The translations under genes and the position numbers were made by a program. Shown here piece after piece: positions 1 through 9,910 of a stretch of DNA of 64,000 nt. A model generated the notes under the pieces. The model was given only the letters and a program-made list of their open reading frames with translations. It did not search any database and was not told the origin of the DNA. Source of the stretch: Eshraghiella sp964441705 (GTDB taxonomy: Bacteria > Bacillota > Clostridia > Lachnospirales > Lachnospiraceae); contig CAYTWF010000005.1 in NCBI GenBank assembly GCA_964441705.1, positions 8,008 to 72,007 of the forward strand. The letters run 5' to 3'. Positions within the stretch are counted from its first letter, which is position 1; every line of letters starts with the position of its first letter.

Positions 1-552
1 ATTTCATCCGTCCCTCTTTTTAACATATATTCCGTTATTATTTTAACGTTTAATGCAAAGGACAGAACACAGGGCAGGGGCGCAATTAAAAAGGCACTGA
101 TTAATATAGCCAAAAATCCTATAATTATTGGTATTTTGCTGGGACTGCCTTTTTCTATAGCGGGAATTACTATTCCAACAATTCCGCTTAAGGCGATTTC
201 AAGTGTTGCCCAGACTGCAACGCCAGTTGCACTTTTGGTGGTTGGAGCAGGCTTTGAGGGCGGTAAGGCGGTTGCTAAAATCGGTCCGGCAATTGCAGCT
301 TCTTTTATCAAGCTGGTGGCACTTCCTATTATATTCATACCGCTGGCAGCGGCATTGGGTTTTCGTAACGAGGCACTTGTGGCAATTGCGATAATGCTTG
401 GCTCACCTACAACGGTTACCTGTTACATTATGGCAAAAAACATGGGAAATGATGAAGTATTAAGCTCAAGTGTTGTAGTTTTGACCACACTGCTGTCCTC
501 GGTAACGCTGACAGTGCTCATATACATATTAAGAACACTGGCACTTATCTAG
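1..552 (+). CDS. AEC-family transporter, C-terminal part
   Basis: The frame is open from the first base, so only the last 183 residues of a membrane protein are present. They contain several hydrophobic segments with short polar loops. Conserved-looking features are a Gly-rich stretch after the V-G-A-G-F motif and a helix with L-G-S-P-T-T-V near the C-terminus, both typical of the auxin-efflux-carrier (AEC, mem_trans) family. Members move small organic anions such as malate or auxin-like acids; the substrate here cannot be told. The start lies outside the window. The next gene begins 78 bases downstream behind its own ribosome site, so the two are not obviously one operon. Family call fairly sure, substrate unknown. 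Confidence 0.8.
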   Translation: MSSVPLFNIYSVIILTFNAKDRTQGRGAIKKALINIAKNPIIIGILLGLPFSIAGITIPTIPLKAISSVAQTATPVALLVVGAGFEGGKAVAKIGPAIAASFIKLVALPIIFIPLAAALGFRNEALVAIAIMLGSPTTVTCYIMAKNMGNDEVLSSSVVVLTTLLSSVTLTVLIYILRTLALI

Positions 553-630
553 TACCCTTGCATTTACCCTGATAAAATGCTAAAATTTCTAAAAGTATAT
601 ATCGATTGATATCGGAGAGGATGGTTACAT

Positions 631-2436
631 ATGCAGGCATTGATACTGGCAGCAGGAATGGGAAAGAGGCTCAAGGAGCTTACCAGCGAGGCAACCAAAT
701 GTATGGTTAAGGTTAATGGCGTGGCTATGATTGACCGAATGATGAGGACGCTTGATGGTCTGGGACTTTCAAGAATAGTAGTTGTTGTAGGCTACGAAGG
801 ACAGAAGCTGAAGGATTATATTGCAGCTCTCAATGTTACAACAGAGGTGGTATACGTTGAGAACAGCATATATGATAAGACCAATAATATATATTCACTG
901 TATCTTGCAAAGGACTATCTTTTGCAGGATGATACACTGCTTCTTGAATCAGATATTGTGTTTGAGGAAGCGGTAATAAGAAAGCTTATAGATAATCCAT
1001 ATTCCAGTCTTGTACTTGTTGACAAGTTTGAAAGCTGGATGGATGGAACAGTTGTAACATTGGATGAGGAGGGTAATATCTGCTCCTTTGTATCCAAGCG
1101 TGAATTTGATTTTAACAGAGTAGATGAATACTATAAGACAGTTAATCTGTATAAATTCAGTAAAGAATTTTCACAGCTTTATTATGTGCCATTTCTTGAG
1201 GCGTATGTAAAAGCACTGGGAACCAACGTGTATTATGAGCAGGTATTGAAGGTAATTACCTTTCTTGATGACCCACATATTAAAGCAGTCCGCCTTAACG
1301 GGGAGAAATGGTATGAGATAGATGATGTTCAGGACCTTGATATTGCAGAGACTATTTTTCTTGAGGGACCGGAGAAGCTTGACAGAATGCAGAGCAGATA
1401 TGGCGGCTACTGGAGATATCCTAAGCTTTTGGATTTCTGCTATCTGGTTAATCCTCATTTCCCTAATGATAAGCTTATAAGTGAGATGAAGGCTAATCTG
1501 GATACATTAGTTAGAGAATATCCTTCGGGAATGAATATTAACAGCCTTATTGCAGCCAAGAATTATGGGCTTAAGAAGGAATGCATATGCGTAGGCAACG
1601 GTGCGGCAGAGCTTATTAAGGTTCTTATGGAGGAATATACAGGACGAATTGGCGTTCTCCACCCTTCCTTTGAAGAGTATGCCAATAGAAAAGACAGCTC
1701 CGAGCTTGTGGAATATAACTGCAGTGAACCGGATTTTTCTTATACAGCAGATGATTTAATGGAATTTTATGAGGATAAGGATATTGCGTCTCTGCTTATT
1801 GTTAATCCTGATAATCCGTCAGGCAGCTATATTATGAAAAAAGATGTATTAAGACTGGTGGATTGGGCACAGAATAAGGGTATACGACTTATCATAGACG
1901 AATCCTTTGTCGACTTTTCAGATGTGGAGGAGAATACCTCTCTTCTTGACCAGCAGTTCCTTAATGAACATCCGGGTCTTTTTGTTGTGAAAAGTATATC
2001 AAAGTCCTATGGTGTTCCAGGACTTAGACTTGGAATAATTGCCTCAGGAGACCGGGATACAATAGCGGCTATGAAGAAAAGTGTATCTATATGGAATATT
2101 AATTCCTTTGCGGAATTTTTTATGCAGATATTTGAGAAATACCAGTCCCTTTACACGGCGTCTCTTAAGCAGTTCTATAAGGAACGCGCAGATTTTTTCA
2201 AGGCACTGGAGCAGATTGATTACCTTAGACCAGTACCATCTCAGGCCAACTATATTATGTGTGAGGTCACAGAACGGTATACAAGCAGGCGTCTTGCAGA
2301 GCTTTTGCTTGAGTCCAACATATTTATTAAGGACCTGTCCCATAAAACAGGACTCGAGGGCAGACAGTATATTAGAATTGCAGTGCGTACAGGAGAAGAG
2401 AACAACGTACTTATAGCTGCATTAAAGAGACTGTAA
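631..2436 (+). CDS. Cytidylyltransferase-aminotransferase fusion (LicC/PntC-like plus PLP aminotransferase)
   Basis: A 601-residue two-domain protein. Residues 1 to about 240 form a nucleotidyltransferase with the L-A-A-G-M-G-K-R-L nucleotide-binding loop at the N-terminus and an E-S-D-I-V acidic motif, as in CTP:phosphocholine cytidylyltransferase LicC. Residues about 250-601 are a fold-type I aminotransferase (class I/II) with G-N-G-A-A-E-L, N-P-D-N-P-S-G and the PLP lysine in S-K-S-Y-G (Lys458). The domain order matches PntC-AEP transaminase fusions known from phosphonate biosynthesis (for example in Treponema), in which 2-aminoethylphosphonate is made by the transaminase and activated with CTP. 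No PEP mutase gene is visible, so phosphocholine or another amino-phospho head group stays possible. The licD-like gene 25 bases downstream supports transfer to a glycan. GGAGAGG precedes the ATG. Confidence 0.82.
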   Translation: MQALILAAGMGKRLKELTSEATKCMVKVNGVAMIDRMMRTLDGLGLSRIVVVVGYEGQKLKDYIAALNVTTEVVYVENSIYDKTNNIYSLYLAKDYLLQDDTLLLESDIVFEEAVIRKLIDNPYSSLVLVDKFESWMDGTVVTLDEEGNICSFVSKREFDFNRVDEYYKTVNLYKFSKEFSQLYYVPFLEAYVKALGTNVYYEQVLKVITFLDDPHIKAVRLNGEKWYEIDDVQDLDIAETIFLEGPEKLDRMQSRYGGYWRYPKLLDFCYLVNPHFPNDKLISEMKANLDTLVREYPSGMNINSLIAAKNYGLKKECICVGNGAAELIKVLMEEYTGRIGVLHPSFEEYANRKDSSELVEYNCSEPDFSYTADDLMEFYEDKDIASLLIVNPDNPSGSYIMKKDVLRLVDWAQNKGIRLIIDESFVDFSDVEENTSLLDQQFLNEHPGLFVVKSISKSYGVPGLRLGIIASGDRDTIAAMKKSVSIWNINSFAEFFMQIFEKYQSLYTASLKQFYKERADFFKALEQIDYLRPVPSQANYIMCEVTERYTSRRLAELLLESNIFIKDLSHKTGLEGRQYIRIAVRTGEENNVLIAALKRL

Positions 2437-2461
2437 AATATTGAATTAACCGGAGGAAGCT

Positions 2462-3337
2462 ATGTCTAAATTCTACGAAGACAAGGAACTTAAGAAAATA
2501 CAGTCCATGGAAATGGGAATTCTAAAGGATTTTATTAAAATATGTGAAGATAACAATTTGAAATATTTTGCAGTAGCTGGAACCGGAATCGGAGCAATAA
2601 GACATGGCGGATTTATTCCATGGGACGACGATATTGACGTGGCGATACCACGAAAGGATTTTGACAGACTAATCAGTATCGTGGAGAGGGACATGAGCGA
2701 CAAGTATTTCGTGCTTAATACGGAGCATAATGAGAATTTTCCTCTTATGACTACGAGACTTTGTATTCGTGGCACGCGATTTGTGGAGAAGTCCTTTATG
2801 AATGTGGATTGCAGTTGTGGTATCTTTCTTGATATATATCCATATGACAACCTTGCGGACAACCAGTTCCTTTATAACATGCAGGTGTGGAGAGCGTGGT
2901 TTTACAGCAAGCTCCTTATATTGAGAAGCATTGGAACGCCATATCTTCATCAAAAGGGCTTTACAGCCAAGGCTATTACGCTGGTGTGCAAAATGGTTAA
3001 TGGAATTATGTCACTTTTCAAGGTGGACAAAAAGAAGTTATACAACAAATGCAAAAAAATATGTACCAAGTATAACAATAAAGAAACGAAAAGATTTGGT
3101 TTTCCGGGAGATACCAGTCCTAACTGGAATACGCTGTACAAGAACAGAACGTTTCCGTGCAGGAAATGGAAATTTGAAGATATTGAGCTGGATTTTCCTC
3201 GGGATATTAAAGGAATGCTTCGTAATTTCTATGGAGATACATTTATGACTATGCCTCCGGTTGAGAACCGTAAGACGCATTATCCATACATTCTTGATTT
3301 CGGAGATGGAGAAAGAATAGAGAATCCAGAGGAATAA
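2462..3337 (+). CDS. LicD-family phosphotransferase
   Basis: 291 residues. The hallmark is the motif G-G-F-I-P-W-D-D-D-I-D-V near residues 49-60, the acidic nucleotidyltransferase-like active site of LicD proteins. LicD enzymes move phosphocholine (or, in related systems, phosphonate or sugar-phosphate head groups) from a CDP carrier to teichoic acid, lipooligosaccharide or glycoprotein. No signal peptide is seen, so it should act on the cytoplasmic side. A good ribosome site (CGGAGGAAG) sits directly before the ATG, and the gene follows the cytidylyltransferase fusion closely, which suggests a two-gene operon that makes and transfers the same head group. A strong hairpin follows the stop. 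Confidence 0.88.
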   Translation: MSKFYEDKELKKIQSMEMGILKDFIKICEDNNLKYFAVAGTGIGAIRHGGFIPWDDDIDVAIPRKDFDRLISIVERDMSDKYFVLNTEHNENFPLMTTRLCIRGTRFVEKSFMNVDCSCGIFLDIYPYDNLADNQFLYNMQVWRAWFYSKLLILRSIGTPYLHQKGFTAKAITLVCKMVNGIMSLFKVDKKKLYNKCKKICTKYNNKETKRFGFPGDTSPNWNTLYKNRTFPCRKWKFEDIELDFPRDIKGMLRNFYGDTFMTMPPVENRKTHYPYILDFGDGERIENPEE

Positions 3338-3341
3338 TAAA

Positions 3342-3368
3342 TGCCCCGGTCATACGCTGATCGGGGCA
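3342..3368. terminator. Bidirectional terminator between convergent genes
   Basis: A hairpin with an 11-bp stem (one G-T wobble) and a 5-base loop, core GCCCC/GGGGC, fills the 36-base gap between the licD-like gene and the convergent CNNM-type gene. The flanks are A- and T-rich on both sides, so it can serve both strands. Confidence 0.75.
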
Positions 3369-3373
3369 CTAAT

Positions 3374-4654
3374 TTAATCTGGCTCATCGCCTTTATCCGT
3401 ATTAAGGATATACGCGTGAACCTTAATCATTCTATGCTTATCACATTCTTCTACTACAAATCGCAGTCCATCAAGCATAATCTCATCACCCTTTTGTGGC
3501 AGGTGTTCAAGATATTTGATAATCAGTCCGCTTATGGAATCAAAGTCATCCTCCTCATCAAGGTCAGGAAGCTGGAAAATATCTTCCAGGTCATTAAGTC
3601 TTGCAGAGCCTGCAAGTATATATTCCCTATCACTTAGCTTGACAATCTCATCCTCTTCATCCTCGTCATATTCGTCTCGGATTTCACCAACAATCTCCTC
3701 CAACAGGTCCTCAAGAGTAATCATACCAACTGTAGAGCCATATTCGTCTACAACTATGGTTATGTTGTTAGAGGTTTTTTTAAGCTCGTCCATAAGTTCA
3801 GATATATGTTTAAATTCATAGGTGTAGTAAGGCTTCCTAAGAATGTCTTTTACCTTAAAGGAGCTTTTATCCTCACACAGCAGCAGGTCCTTAACATTAA
3901 TGATACCTACCACATTATCAACAGATTCCTCATATACAGGCAGTCTGGTGAATTTGTCCTGACGAAACTCGTCAATAATTTCATCATAGGTACTGTCTAT
4001 GGATATGCATGACATATCAATTCGTGGAATCATAACATCCTTTGCCTGGGAATCACCAAAGTCGAACACATTGTTAATCATTTCACGCTCGTCACTTTCG
4101 ATAACACCCTCTTCGTGGCTTACATCCACGATTGTACGCAGCTCGTCCTCAGTGATGGAGGCCTTGTGCTTCTTGGGATTGTAGCCAAAAATAAACAGGA
4201 ATCCAATTGACAGCTTGTTGATTATGAAAATAATTGGTGTAAGCACTGTCATAAGTGCAAAAATAATTCCGCTGTATGCCAAAGCTATCCGGTCGGCGTG
4301 TGTGGTTGCAATTGTTTTGGGTGATATTTCTCCAAAAATAAGAACAAGCAGCGTAAGAACACCGGTGGATATACTGACTGCGGAATTGTCCCACAACGTT
4401 AAGGTAATCGTTGTTGCAAGAGAGGACGCAGACAGGTTGACAATGTTGTTGCCTATCAATATTGCGCTAAGCATTTTGGAAGAGTCAGAGGTAATTCTTA
4501 TGACTCTTGCAGCTCTTTTGCTGCCATCCTCGGCAAGGGAACGCATGCGTATCAGATTAACTGATACAAAAGATGTTTCTGCAGATGAAAAAAATGCAGA
4601 TAAAAACAGCAGCACGATAAGGGCTGCAATTTGGATCACGACACTGGGGTCCAA
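3374..4654 (-). CDS. CNNM/HlyC-type transporter with CBS domains
   Basis: 426 residues. The first 190 or so form a DUF21 (CNNM) membrane domain with about four hydrophobic segments. Two CBS domains follow (residues about 205-330), then a C-terminal CorC/HlyC transporter-associated domain. Proteins of this kind are linked to magnesium or cobalt efflux and are often misnamed hemolysins. The start is a TTG at 4652-4654, chosen because AAGGAG lies about ten bases before it and no better codon fits. The gene stands alone, facing the terminator shared with the licD-like gene and diverging from pth. Confidence 0.87.
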   Translation of the reverse strand: MDPSVVIQIAALIVLLFLSAFFSSAETSFVSVNLIRMRSLAEDGSKRAARVIRITSDSSKMLSAILIGNNIVNLSASSLATTITLTLWDNSAVSISTGVLTLLVLIFGEISPKTIATTHADRIALAYSGIIFALMTVLTPIIFIINKLSIGFLFIFGYNPKKHKASITEDELRTIVDVSHEEGVIESDEREMINNVFDFGDSQAKDVMIPRIDMSCISIDSTYDEIIDEFRQDKFTRLPVYEESVDNVVGIINVKDLLLCEDKSSFKVKDILRKPYYTYEFKHISELMDELKKTSNNITIVVDEYGSTVGMITLEDLLEEIVGEIRDEYDEDEEDEIVKLSDREYILAGSARLNDLEDIFQLPDLDEEDDFDSISGLIIKYLEHLPQKGDEIMLDGLRFVVEECDKHRMIKVHAYILNTDKGDEPD

Positions 4655-4817
4655 GTAAAATCAACTCCTTTTATTGATGTATCTCTTAAATCAACATAAT
4701 ATGGGAATATGCTGAAAATGTCAAATCTTTCTTTGCAGATAGTGCACCGCCACTTGAAAAACATGACCGCCTTGTATTATACTATAGATTACATTTAGAA
4801 AACAGGCAGGTATAATA

Positions 4818-5378
4818 ATGTATATAATCGCAGGACTCGGCAACCCGGAGAAAAAATATGACCGCACAAGGCATAATATGGGTTTTAGAATAATAGATGC
4901 ATATGCCACAAGGCATAATATAGATATATCAGAGAGCAAGCATAAAGGACTTATTGGCAAGGGCACCATTAATGGCGAGAAGGTTATTCTCGTAAAGCCC
5001 ATGACCTATATGAATCTCAGCGGAGAATGTATCAGAGCCGCGGCAGATTATTACAAGGTTGCACCAGAGGACATAATTGTTCTTTTTGACGATATAAGTC
5101 TTGAACCAGGTAAAATAAGGGTTCGCAAAAAGGGCAGCGCAGGCGGACACAACGGAATTAAAAGCATAATTGCCCATTTGGGAACCGAGGGCTTTCCAAG
5201 ACTTAAGTTTGGAGTAGGCGATAAGCCAAGAGGAATGGACCTGGCAGACCACGTGCTGGGAAGATTCTCCAAGACAGATGAGCAGGCAGTTGAGGAGGCA
5301 CTGGACAGAGCTTGTGATGCAGTTGACTGTATGATAGGCGAAGGGGTAGACAGCGCCATGAACCGCTATAACGGATAA
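4818..5378 (+). CDS. pth: Peptidyl-tRNA hydrolase
   Basis: 186 residues, the usual length for bacterial Pth. It frees tRNA from peptidyl-tRNA that has dropped off the ribosome. The N-terminal G-L-G-N-P block, the catalytic His19 in T-R-H-N-M-G, K-P-x-T-Y-M-N-L-S-G, F-D-D, and G-S-A-G-G-H-N-G are all present. The mfd gene follows after 15 bases with its own GGAAGGAG, which is the common pth-mfd order in Clostridia and Bacilli and suggests one transcript. Confidence 0.97.
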   Translation: MYIIAGLGNPEKKYDRTRHNMGFRIIDAYATRHNIDISESKHKGLIGKGTINGEKVILVKPMTYMNLSGECIRAAADYYKVAPEDIIVLFDDISLEPGKIRVRKKGSAGGHNGIKSIIAHLGTEGFPRLKFGVGDKPRGMDLADHVLGRFSKTDEQAVEEALDRACDAVDCMIGEGVDSAMNRYNG

Positions 5379-5393
5379 CGGGGAAGGAGAGTA

Positions 5394-8300
5394 ATGAACG
5401 TAATGGAACAGCCAGTCCATCAGCTGGCATATTACAACGATATAAGGGACTGCCTGAAAAAGCCAGGCAGAGTACCGGTGGCTTTTGGCTGTGTTGACCA
5501 GCAGAAGCCACATTTTATCTTTGGAATTGGGGAAGGCTTTAGACGTAAGCTTATTATTACCCACACCGAGATTAAGGCGAGAGAGCTTTATGAGGACTAC
5601 AGAGGCGTTGATAGAAATGTAGTATATTATCCGGCCAAGGATTTTATATTCTACAGTGCAGATATCCACGGTAACCAGATTGTAAAAGACAGACTTGAGG
5701 TAATTAACCGGCTTCTGCACGATGAAGAGCTTACGGTTATTACCACAGCGGATGGCTGTCTTGACAAGCTTTTGCCACCAGGTGTTTTTACCAGATATAC
5801 CAGAACACTTCGGGTGGGGGACGAGATTGACGCCAATAAGCTGGCAGCTCAGCTGGTAGATATGGGCTACGAGAGAGTTGGACAGACAGAAAGCGGTGGA
5901 CAGTTTGCCATTCGAGGCGGAATTATTGATATCTATCCGCTGACAGCTGAGAATCCATGCCGAATTGAGCTGTGGGACACAGAGGTGGATTCCATGAGAC
6001 TCTTTGACGTGGAAAGCCAGCGTTCTGTTGAGAATATTCAGGAGCTTGAAATATTTCCGGCAACAGAGCTTTTGATGTGCGACAACCTTGCTGACGGAAT
6101 CGCCGCAGTTGAGGAGGACACCAAAAAGTATGCCAAAATACTTACGAAGGAAGACCGGCTTGTAGAGGCCGCCAGAATTAAGAAAAGCTTTGAGGAGCTG
6201 AAGGAAAAGCTGTTCGTTCTTAATGATATGACAGGCTGTGACAGTTATATTTCCTACTTTGCCAAAAGCACAGTATCCCTTGTGGATTATTTTGACAGGG
6301 ACAATACTCTTATAGTGTTAGACGAGCCTAACCGACTTGATGAGAAAATACGTGTAGTGACTAAGGAATTTTCCGAAAGCATGACCCATCGTCTTGAAAA
6401 AGGAGATATTCTTCCGGGACAGACCAATGTGCTTTATTCTGAGGGCGAGCTTTACGCCAAAATAGGAGCCCGCCATGCAATCGCGGTCTCAGCCCTTGAT
6501 TGTAAGCTGCCACTGCTGGAGGTGGAGGGACACTACAATATTGGCGCCAAGGGAATCGGCTCCTATAATAATTCCTTTGAAACACTGGTATCGGATGTGT
6601 CTGCATGGAAAAAGAAGGGTTACTCAATTCTTCTGGTATCGGCATCCAAAACAAGAGCACAGCGACTTGCCAGCGACCTTGCTGACAACGGCGTAACAGC
6701 CATATATTCAGAGAATCAGGACAGAGAGCTGGTTCCCGGTGAGGTTATGACCACCTATGGGAAGCTGCGTAAGGGCTATGAATACCCTGAAATCAGATTT
6801 GCAGCTATTGCCGAAGATGATATTTTTGGTGTAACCAAGAAGGCCAAACGTAAGAAAAAGAATTATGAGGGCAAGGCAATTGCCAGCTTTTCCGAGCTTA
6901 ATATTGGAGATTACGTTATTCATGAGAATCACGGACTTGGAATATACCGTGGTATTGAGAAGATAGAAGTAGATAAGGTAGAAAAAGATTATATCAAAAT
7001 AGAGTACGCCGGAAGCGGCAACCTGTATATTCTGGCAACCCAGCTGGATATGATTCAGAAATATGCGGGAGCTGACGCCAAAAAACCTAAGCTTAATAAG
7101 CTTGGTTCACCGGAGTGGAATAAGACCAAGACAAGAGTTAAAGGTGCAGTACACCAGGTAGCAGATGAGCTGGTTAAGCTTTATGCAATAAGACAGCAGA
7201 AACAGGGATATACCTTTAGTGCTGATTCTCCATGGCAGCGGGAATTTGAGGAGCTGTTTCCTTATGAGGAGACCAGCGACCAGCTTACTGCAATTGAGGA
7301 CACTAAAAAGGATATGGAGAGCCGGAAGATAATGGACCGTCTTATCTGCGGAGACGTGGGCTATGGCAAGACTGAGATTGCCCTGCGAGCCGCATTTAAG
7401 GCAATACAGGACGGCAAACAGGTAGTATATCTGGTGCCAACCACGATACTTGCCAAGCAGCATTTCTCCACCTTTGACCAGAGAATGAAGGATTTTGGCG
7501 TTAATGTTAAGATGCTTTCAAGATTCTGCACACCTAAGGAGATAAAAGAAACCCTCAGCGGACTTAAAAAGGGGCTGGTTGATGTTGTAATCGGAACTCA
7601 CAGGGTTATCTCCAAGGACGTAGTGTACAAAGACCTTGGACTGCTTATTATAGATGAGGAGCAGCGTTTTGGTGTTGCCCATAAGGAAAAAATTAAGCAC
7701 CTCAAGGAAAACGTGGATGTTCTTACACTTACCGCAACCCCGATTCCGCGAACTCTGCATATGAGCCTGGTTGGAATCAGGGATATGAGCGTACTTGAGG
7801 AGCCGCCGGTAGACAGACTCCCAATTCAGACCTTTGTCACAGAATATGACGAGGAGATGGTGCGAGAGGCAATTAACCGAGAGCTTGCAAGAGGCGGACA
7901 GGTGTATTATGTATATAACAAGGTGCAGGGAATTGAGGATATTGCCCTTAACATAAGCAAAATAGTACCGGATGCCAATGTAGCCTTTGCCCATGGACAG
8001 ATGCATGAGAGAGAGCTGGAAAGAATAATGGTGGATTTCGTTAATGGAGAGATAGATGTATTAGTCTCAACTACTATTATCGAGACTGGTCTTGATATAC
8101 CTAACGTTAACACTATTATCATACATGATTCTGACAGATTTGGACTTTCTCAGCTATATCAGCTTCGAGGCCGTGTAGGCCGTTCAGGCCGTGTGGCATA
8201 TGCATTTCTTATGTATAAGAGAGATAAGATGCTAAAAGAAATTGCAGAGAAGAGACTTAGTGCCATCAGGGAATTCACTGAGCTGGGTTCAGGCTTTAAG

Positions 8301-8927
8301 ATAGCCATGAAGGATTTGGAGATAAGAGGTGCCGGCAATCTCCTTGGAGCAGAGCAGCACGGGCATATGGAGGCGGTAGGTTATGACCTGTACTGCAAGA
8401 TGCTTAACGAGGCAGTAGCTGATATCAGAGGACTTCCTACCGGAAGCGACTTTGAAACAGTGGTTGATATTGATGTGGATGCATATATTCCGGCAACCTA
8501 TATCAGAAGTGAAAGCCTTAAGCTTGATATTTATAAACGAATTGCAGCAATTGCAACAGAGGAAGAGCTTTCCGATATGACGGATGAGCTGCTGGATAGA
8601 TTTGGTGACGTGCCTAAGTCAGCACTTAACCTTATGAAGATTGCTTTTATCAAGTCAAGAGCTCATGATGCCTACATTATGGAGATTAAAGGGGATAAGA
8701 AGGAGCTGCGTATTAAAATGTATCCGCAGGCTCGTATCAACCCTATGGGAATACCGGATATTATCAGGCAGAAGGGCAGCAGAATGAAGTTTACCAACGG
8801 AGAAATTCCGTATTTTACCTATTACTATAGTAAGGATAATATCAAGAGTCCTGACAGCTACTTAGAATGTGTCGGTGCACTGGTGGAGGAGCTGTCAGCA
8901 CTTAGGACAGAAGAAGGGAAAGCATGA
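5394..8927 (+). CDS. mfd: Transcription-repair coupling factor
   Basis: 1177 residues, the normal length for Mfd. The protein displaces RNA polymerase stalled at DNA lesions and recruits UvrA. Visible parts in order are a UvrB-homology region with a G-G-I-I-D-I-Y-P motif (about residues 177-185), the RNA-polymerase-interacting CarD-like domain (about 495-600) with G-D-Y-V-I-H-E-N-H-G-L-G, the translocase with Walker A G-D-V-G-Y-G-K-T, D-E-E-Q-R-F-G and T-A-T-P-I-P-R-T-L, the helicase C domain with Q-L-R-G-R-V-G-R, and the TRCF C-terminal domain. The last four bases overlap the ATG of the asparaginase gene (ATGA), so the two are translationally coupled. Confidence 0.97.
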   Translation: MNVMEQPVHQLAYYNDIRDCLKKPGRVPVAFGCVDQQKPHFIFGIGEGFRRKLIITHTEIKARELYEDYRGVDRNVVYYPAKDFIFYSADIHGNQIVKDRLEVINRLLHDEELTVITTADGCLDKLLPPGVFTRYTRTLRVGDEIDANKLAAQLVDMGYERVGQTESGGQFAIRGGIIDIYPLTAENPCRIELWDTEVDSMRLFDVESQRSVENIQELEIFPATELLMCDNLADGIAAVEEDTKKYAKILTKEDRLVEAARIKKSFEELKEKLFVLNDMTGCDSYISYFAKSTVSLVDYFDRDNTLIVLDEPNRLDEKIRVVTKEFSESMTHRLEKGDILPGQTNVLYSEGELYAKIGARHAIAVSALDCKLPLLEVEGHYNIGAKGIGSYNNSFETLVSDVSAWKKKGYSILLVSASKTRAQRLASDLADNGVTAIYSENQDRELVPGEVMTTYGKLRKGYEYPEIRFAAIAEDDIFGVTKKAKRKKKNYEGKAIASFSELNIGDYVIHENHGLGIYRGIEKIEVDKVEKDYIKIEYAGSGNLYILATQLDMIQKYAGADAKKPKLNKLGSPEWNKTKTRVKGAVHQVADELVKLYAIRQQKQGYTFSADSPWQREFEELFPYEETSDQLTAIEDTKKDMESRKIMDRLICGDVGYGKTEIALRAAFKAIQDGKQVVYLVPTTILAKQHFSTFDQRMKDFGVNVKMLSRFCTPKEIKETLSGLKKGLVDVVIGTHRVISKDVVYKDLGLLIIDEEQRFGVAHKEKIKHLKENVDVLTLTATPIPRTLHMSLVGIRDMSVLEEPPVDRLPIQTFVTEYDEEMVREAINRELARGGQVYYVYNKVQGIEDIALNISKIVPDANVAFAHGQMHERELERIMVDFVNGEIDVLVSTTIIETGLDIPNVNTIIIHDSDRFGLSQLYQLRGRVGRSGRVAYAFLMYKRDKMLKEIAEKRLSAIREFTELGSGFKIAMKDLEIRGAGNLLGAEQHGHMEAVGYDLYCKMLNEAVADIRGLPTGSDFETVVDIDVDAYIPATYIRSESLKLDIYKRIAAIATEEELSDMTDELLDRFGDVPKSALNLMKIAFIKSRAHDAYIMEIKGDKKELRIKMYPQARINPMGIPDIIRQKGSRMKFTNGEIPYFTYYYSKDNIKSPDSYLECVGALVEELSALRTEEGKA

Positions 8928-9910
8928 AAATATTAGTTATTTTTACAGGCGGGACAATCGGCAGCAGCCTTAATGGGGAGTATATATCAACAGATGCTGA
9001 TAAGCCATATAAGCTGATTCATATGTATGAGCAAAAATATGGTGCGGCAGCAGAGTTTGACACTATATCACCATATACGATTCTCAGTGAAAACATGAAC
9101 TGCCTTATATACACCAGATTGATTGAATGCATTAAGGACAATATAGACAAAGGCTATGACGGAATAATTGTAACCCACGGAAGCGATACCCTTCAGTACA
9201 CGGCAGCAGCCTTAAGCTATTATCTGGGTATGAATACAATCCCGGTTGTGGTTGTGTCAAGTAACTATGTGCTTGAGGATGAGAGAGCCAATGGACTCGA
9301 GAATTTCAGAAGAGCGGTAGAGCTTATAGGCGGGGGACATGGTAAAGGAGTGCTGGTTACCTATGCTAATACAGGAGAGAAGTGTAAGGTTCACAGAGGC
9401 ACCAGGCTGATGCCGCATATGCCATACAGCGATTATCTTACAAGCCTTGGCAATCAATATTATGGAAGTTTTAATGAGCAGGGCTTTGTAAAAAATCCAT
9501 TATATATAGAAGAGACAGATGAGCTTAGCCCACGCTGGAGGCTGCCTGATAAGGAAGAATCAGGGGTTATGCTTGTACATCCATATCCGGGCATGAGCTA
9601 TCCTGATATTTCGCAGGCAGCCAGAGGAATATTGTTAAATTCCTATCATTCTGGCACTCTTTGTACTGCAGCTTTGGAGCTAAAAGCATTTCTTGAAAAA
9701 GCAGCAGACCGGGGAATACCTGTTTTTTTAACAGGAGCTGAGCCCGGACCGGATTATGAAAGCTGCGCTGCATATGAACAGCTGGGAATTAAGGTGCTGC
9801 CGCCAATGTCTCCAATTGCGGCATATATTAAGCTGTGCCTTTGCCCGGCGGATGATATAGTGCATATAATGGAAAGCCGTATATCAGAGGACATCCTCGT
9901 CCTCCATTAA
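8924..9910 (+). CDS. Type I-like L-asparaginase
   Basis: 328 residues. Asparaginases hydrolyse asparagine to aspartate and ammonia. Both catalytic threonine motifs are present: T-G-G-T-I-G at the very N-terminus and T-H-G-S-D-T near residues 87-92. No signal peptide is seen, so it is likely the cytoplasmic form. The start codon overlaps the mfd stop (ATGA). The last 27 bases overlap the end of the convergent nuclease-like gene on the other strand. Confidence 0.9.
   Translation: MKILVIFTGGTIGSSLNGEYISTDADKPYKLIHMYEQKYGAAAEFDTISPYTILSENMNCLIYTRLIECIKDNIDKGYDGIIVTHGSDTLQYTAAALSYYLGMNTIPVVVVSSNYVLEDERANGLENFRRAVELIGGGHGKGVLVTYANTGEKCKVHRGTRLMPHMPYSDYLTSLGNQYYGSFNEQGFVKNPLYIEETDELSPRWRLPDKEESGVMLVHPYPGMSYPDISQAARGILLNSYHSGTLCTAALELKAFLEKAADRGIPVFLTGAEPGPDYESCAAYEQLGIKVLPPMSPIAAYIKLCLCPADDIVHIMESRISEDILVLH

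Noticed and set aside
4929..5720. 263-codon open frame on the minus strand over pth and mfd
   Set aside because: It is antisense to two well-conserved genes, with unlikely composition (rich in Cys, His, Ile, Tyr) and no ribosome site.
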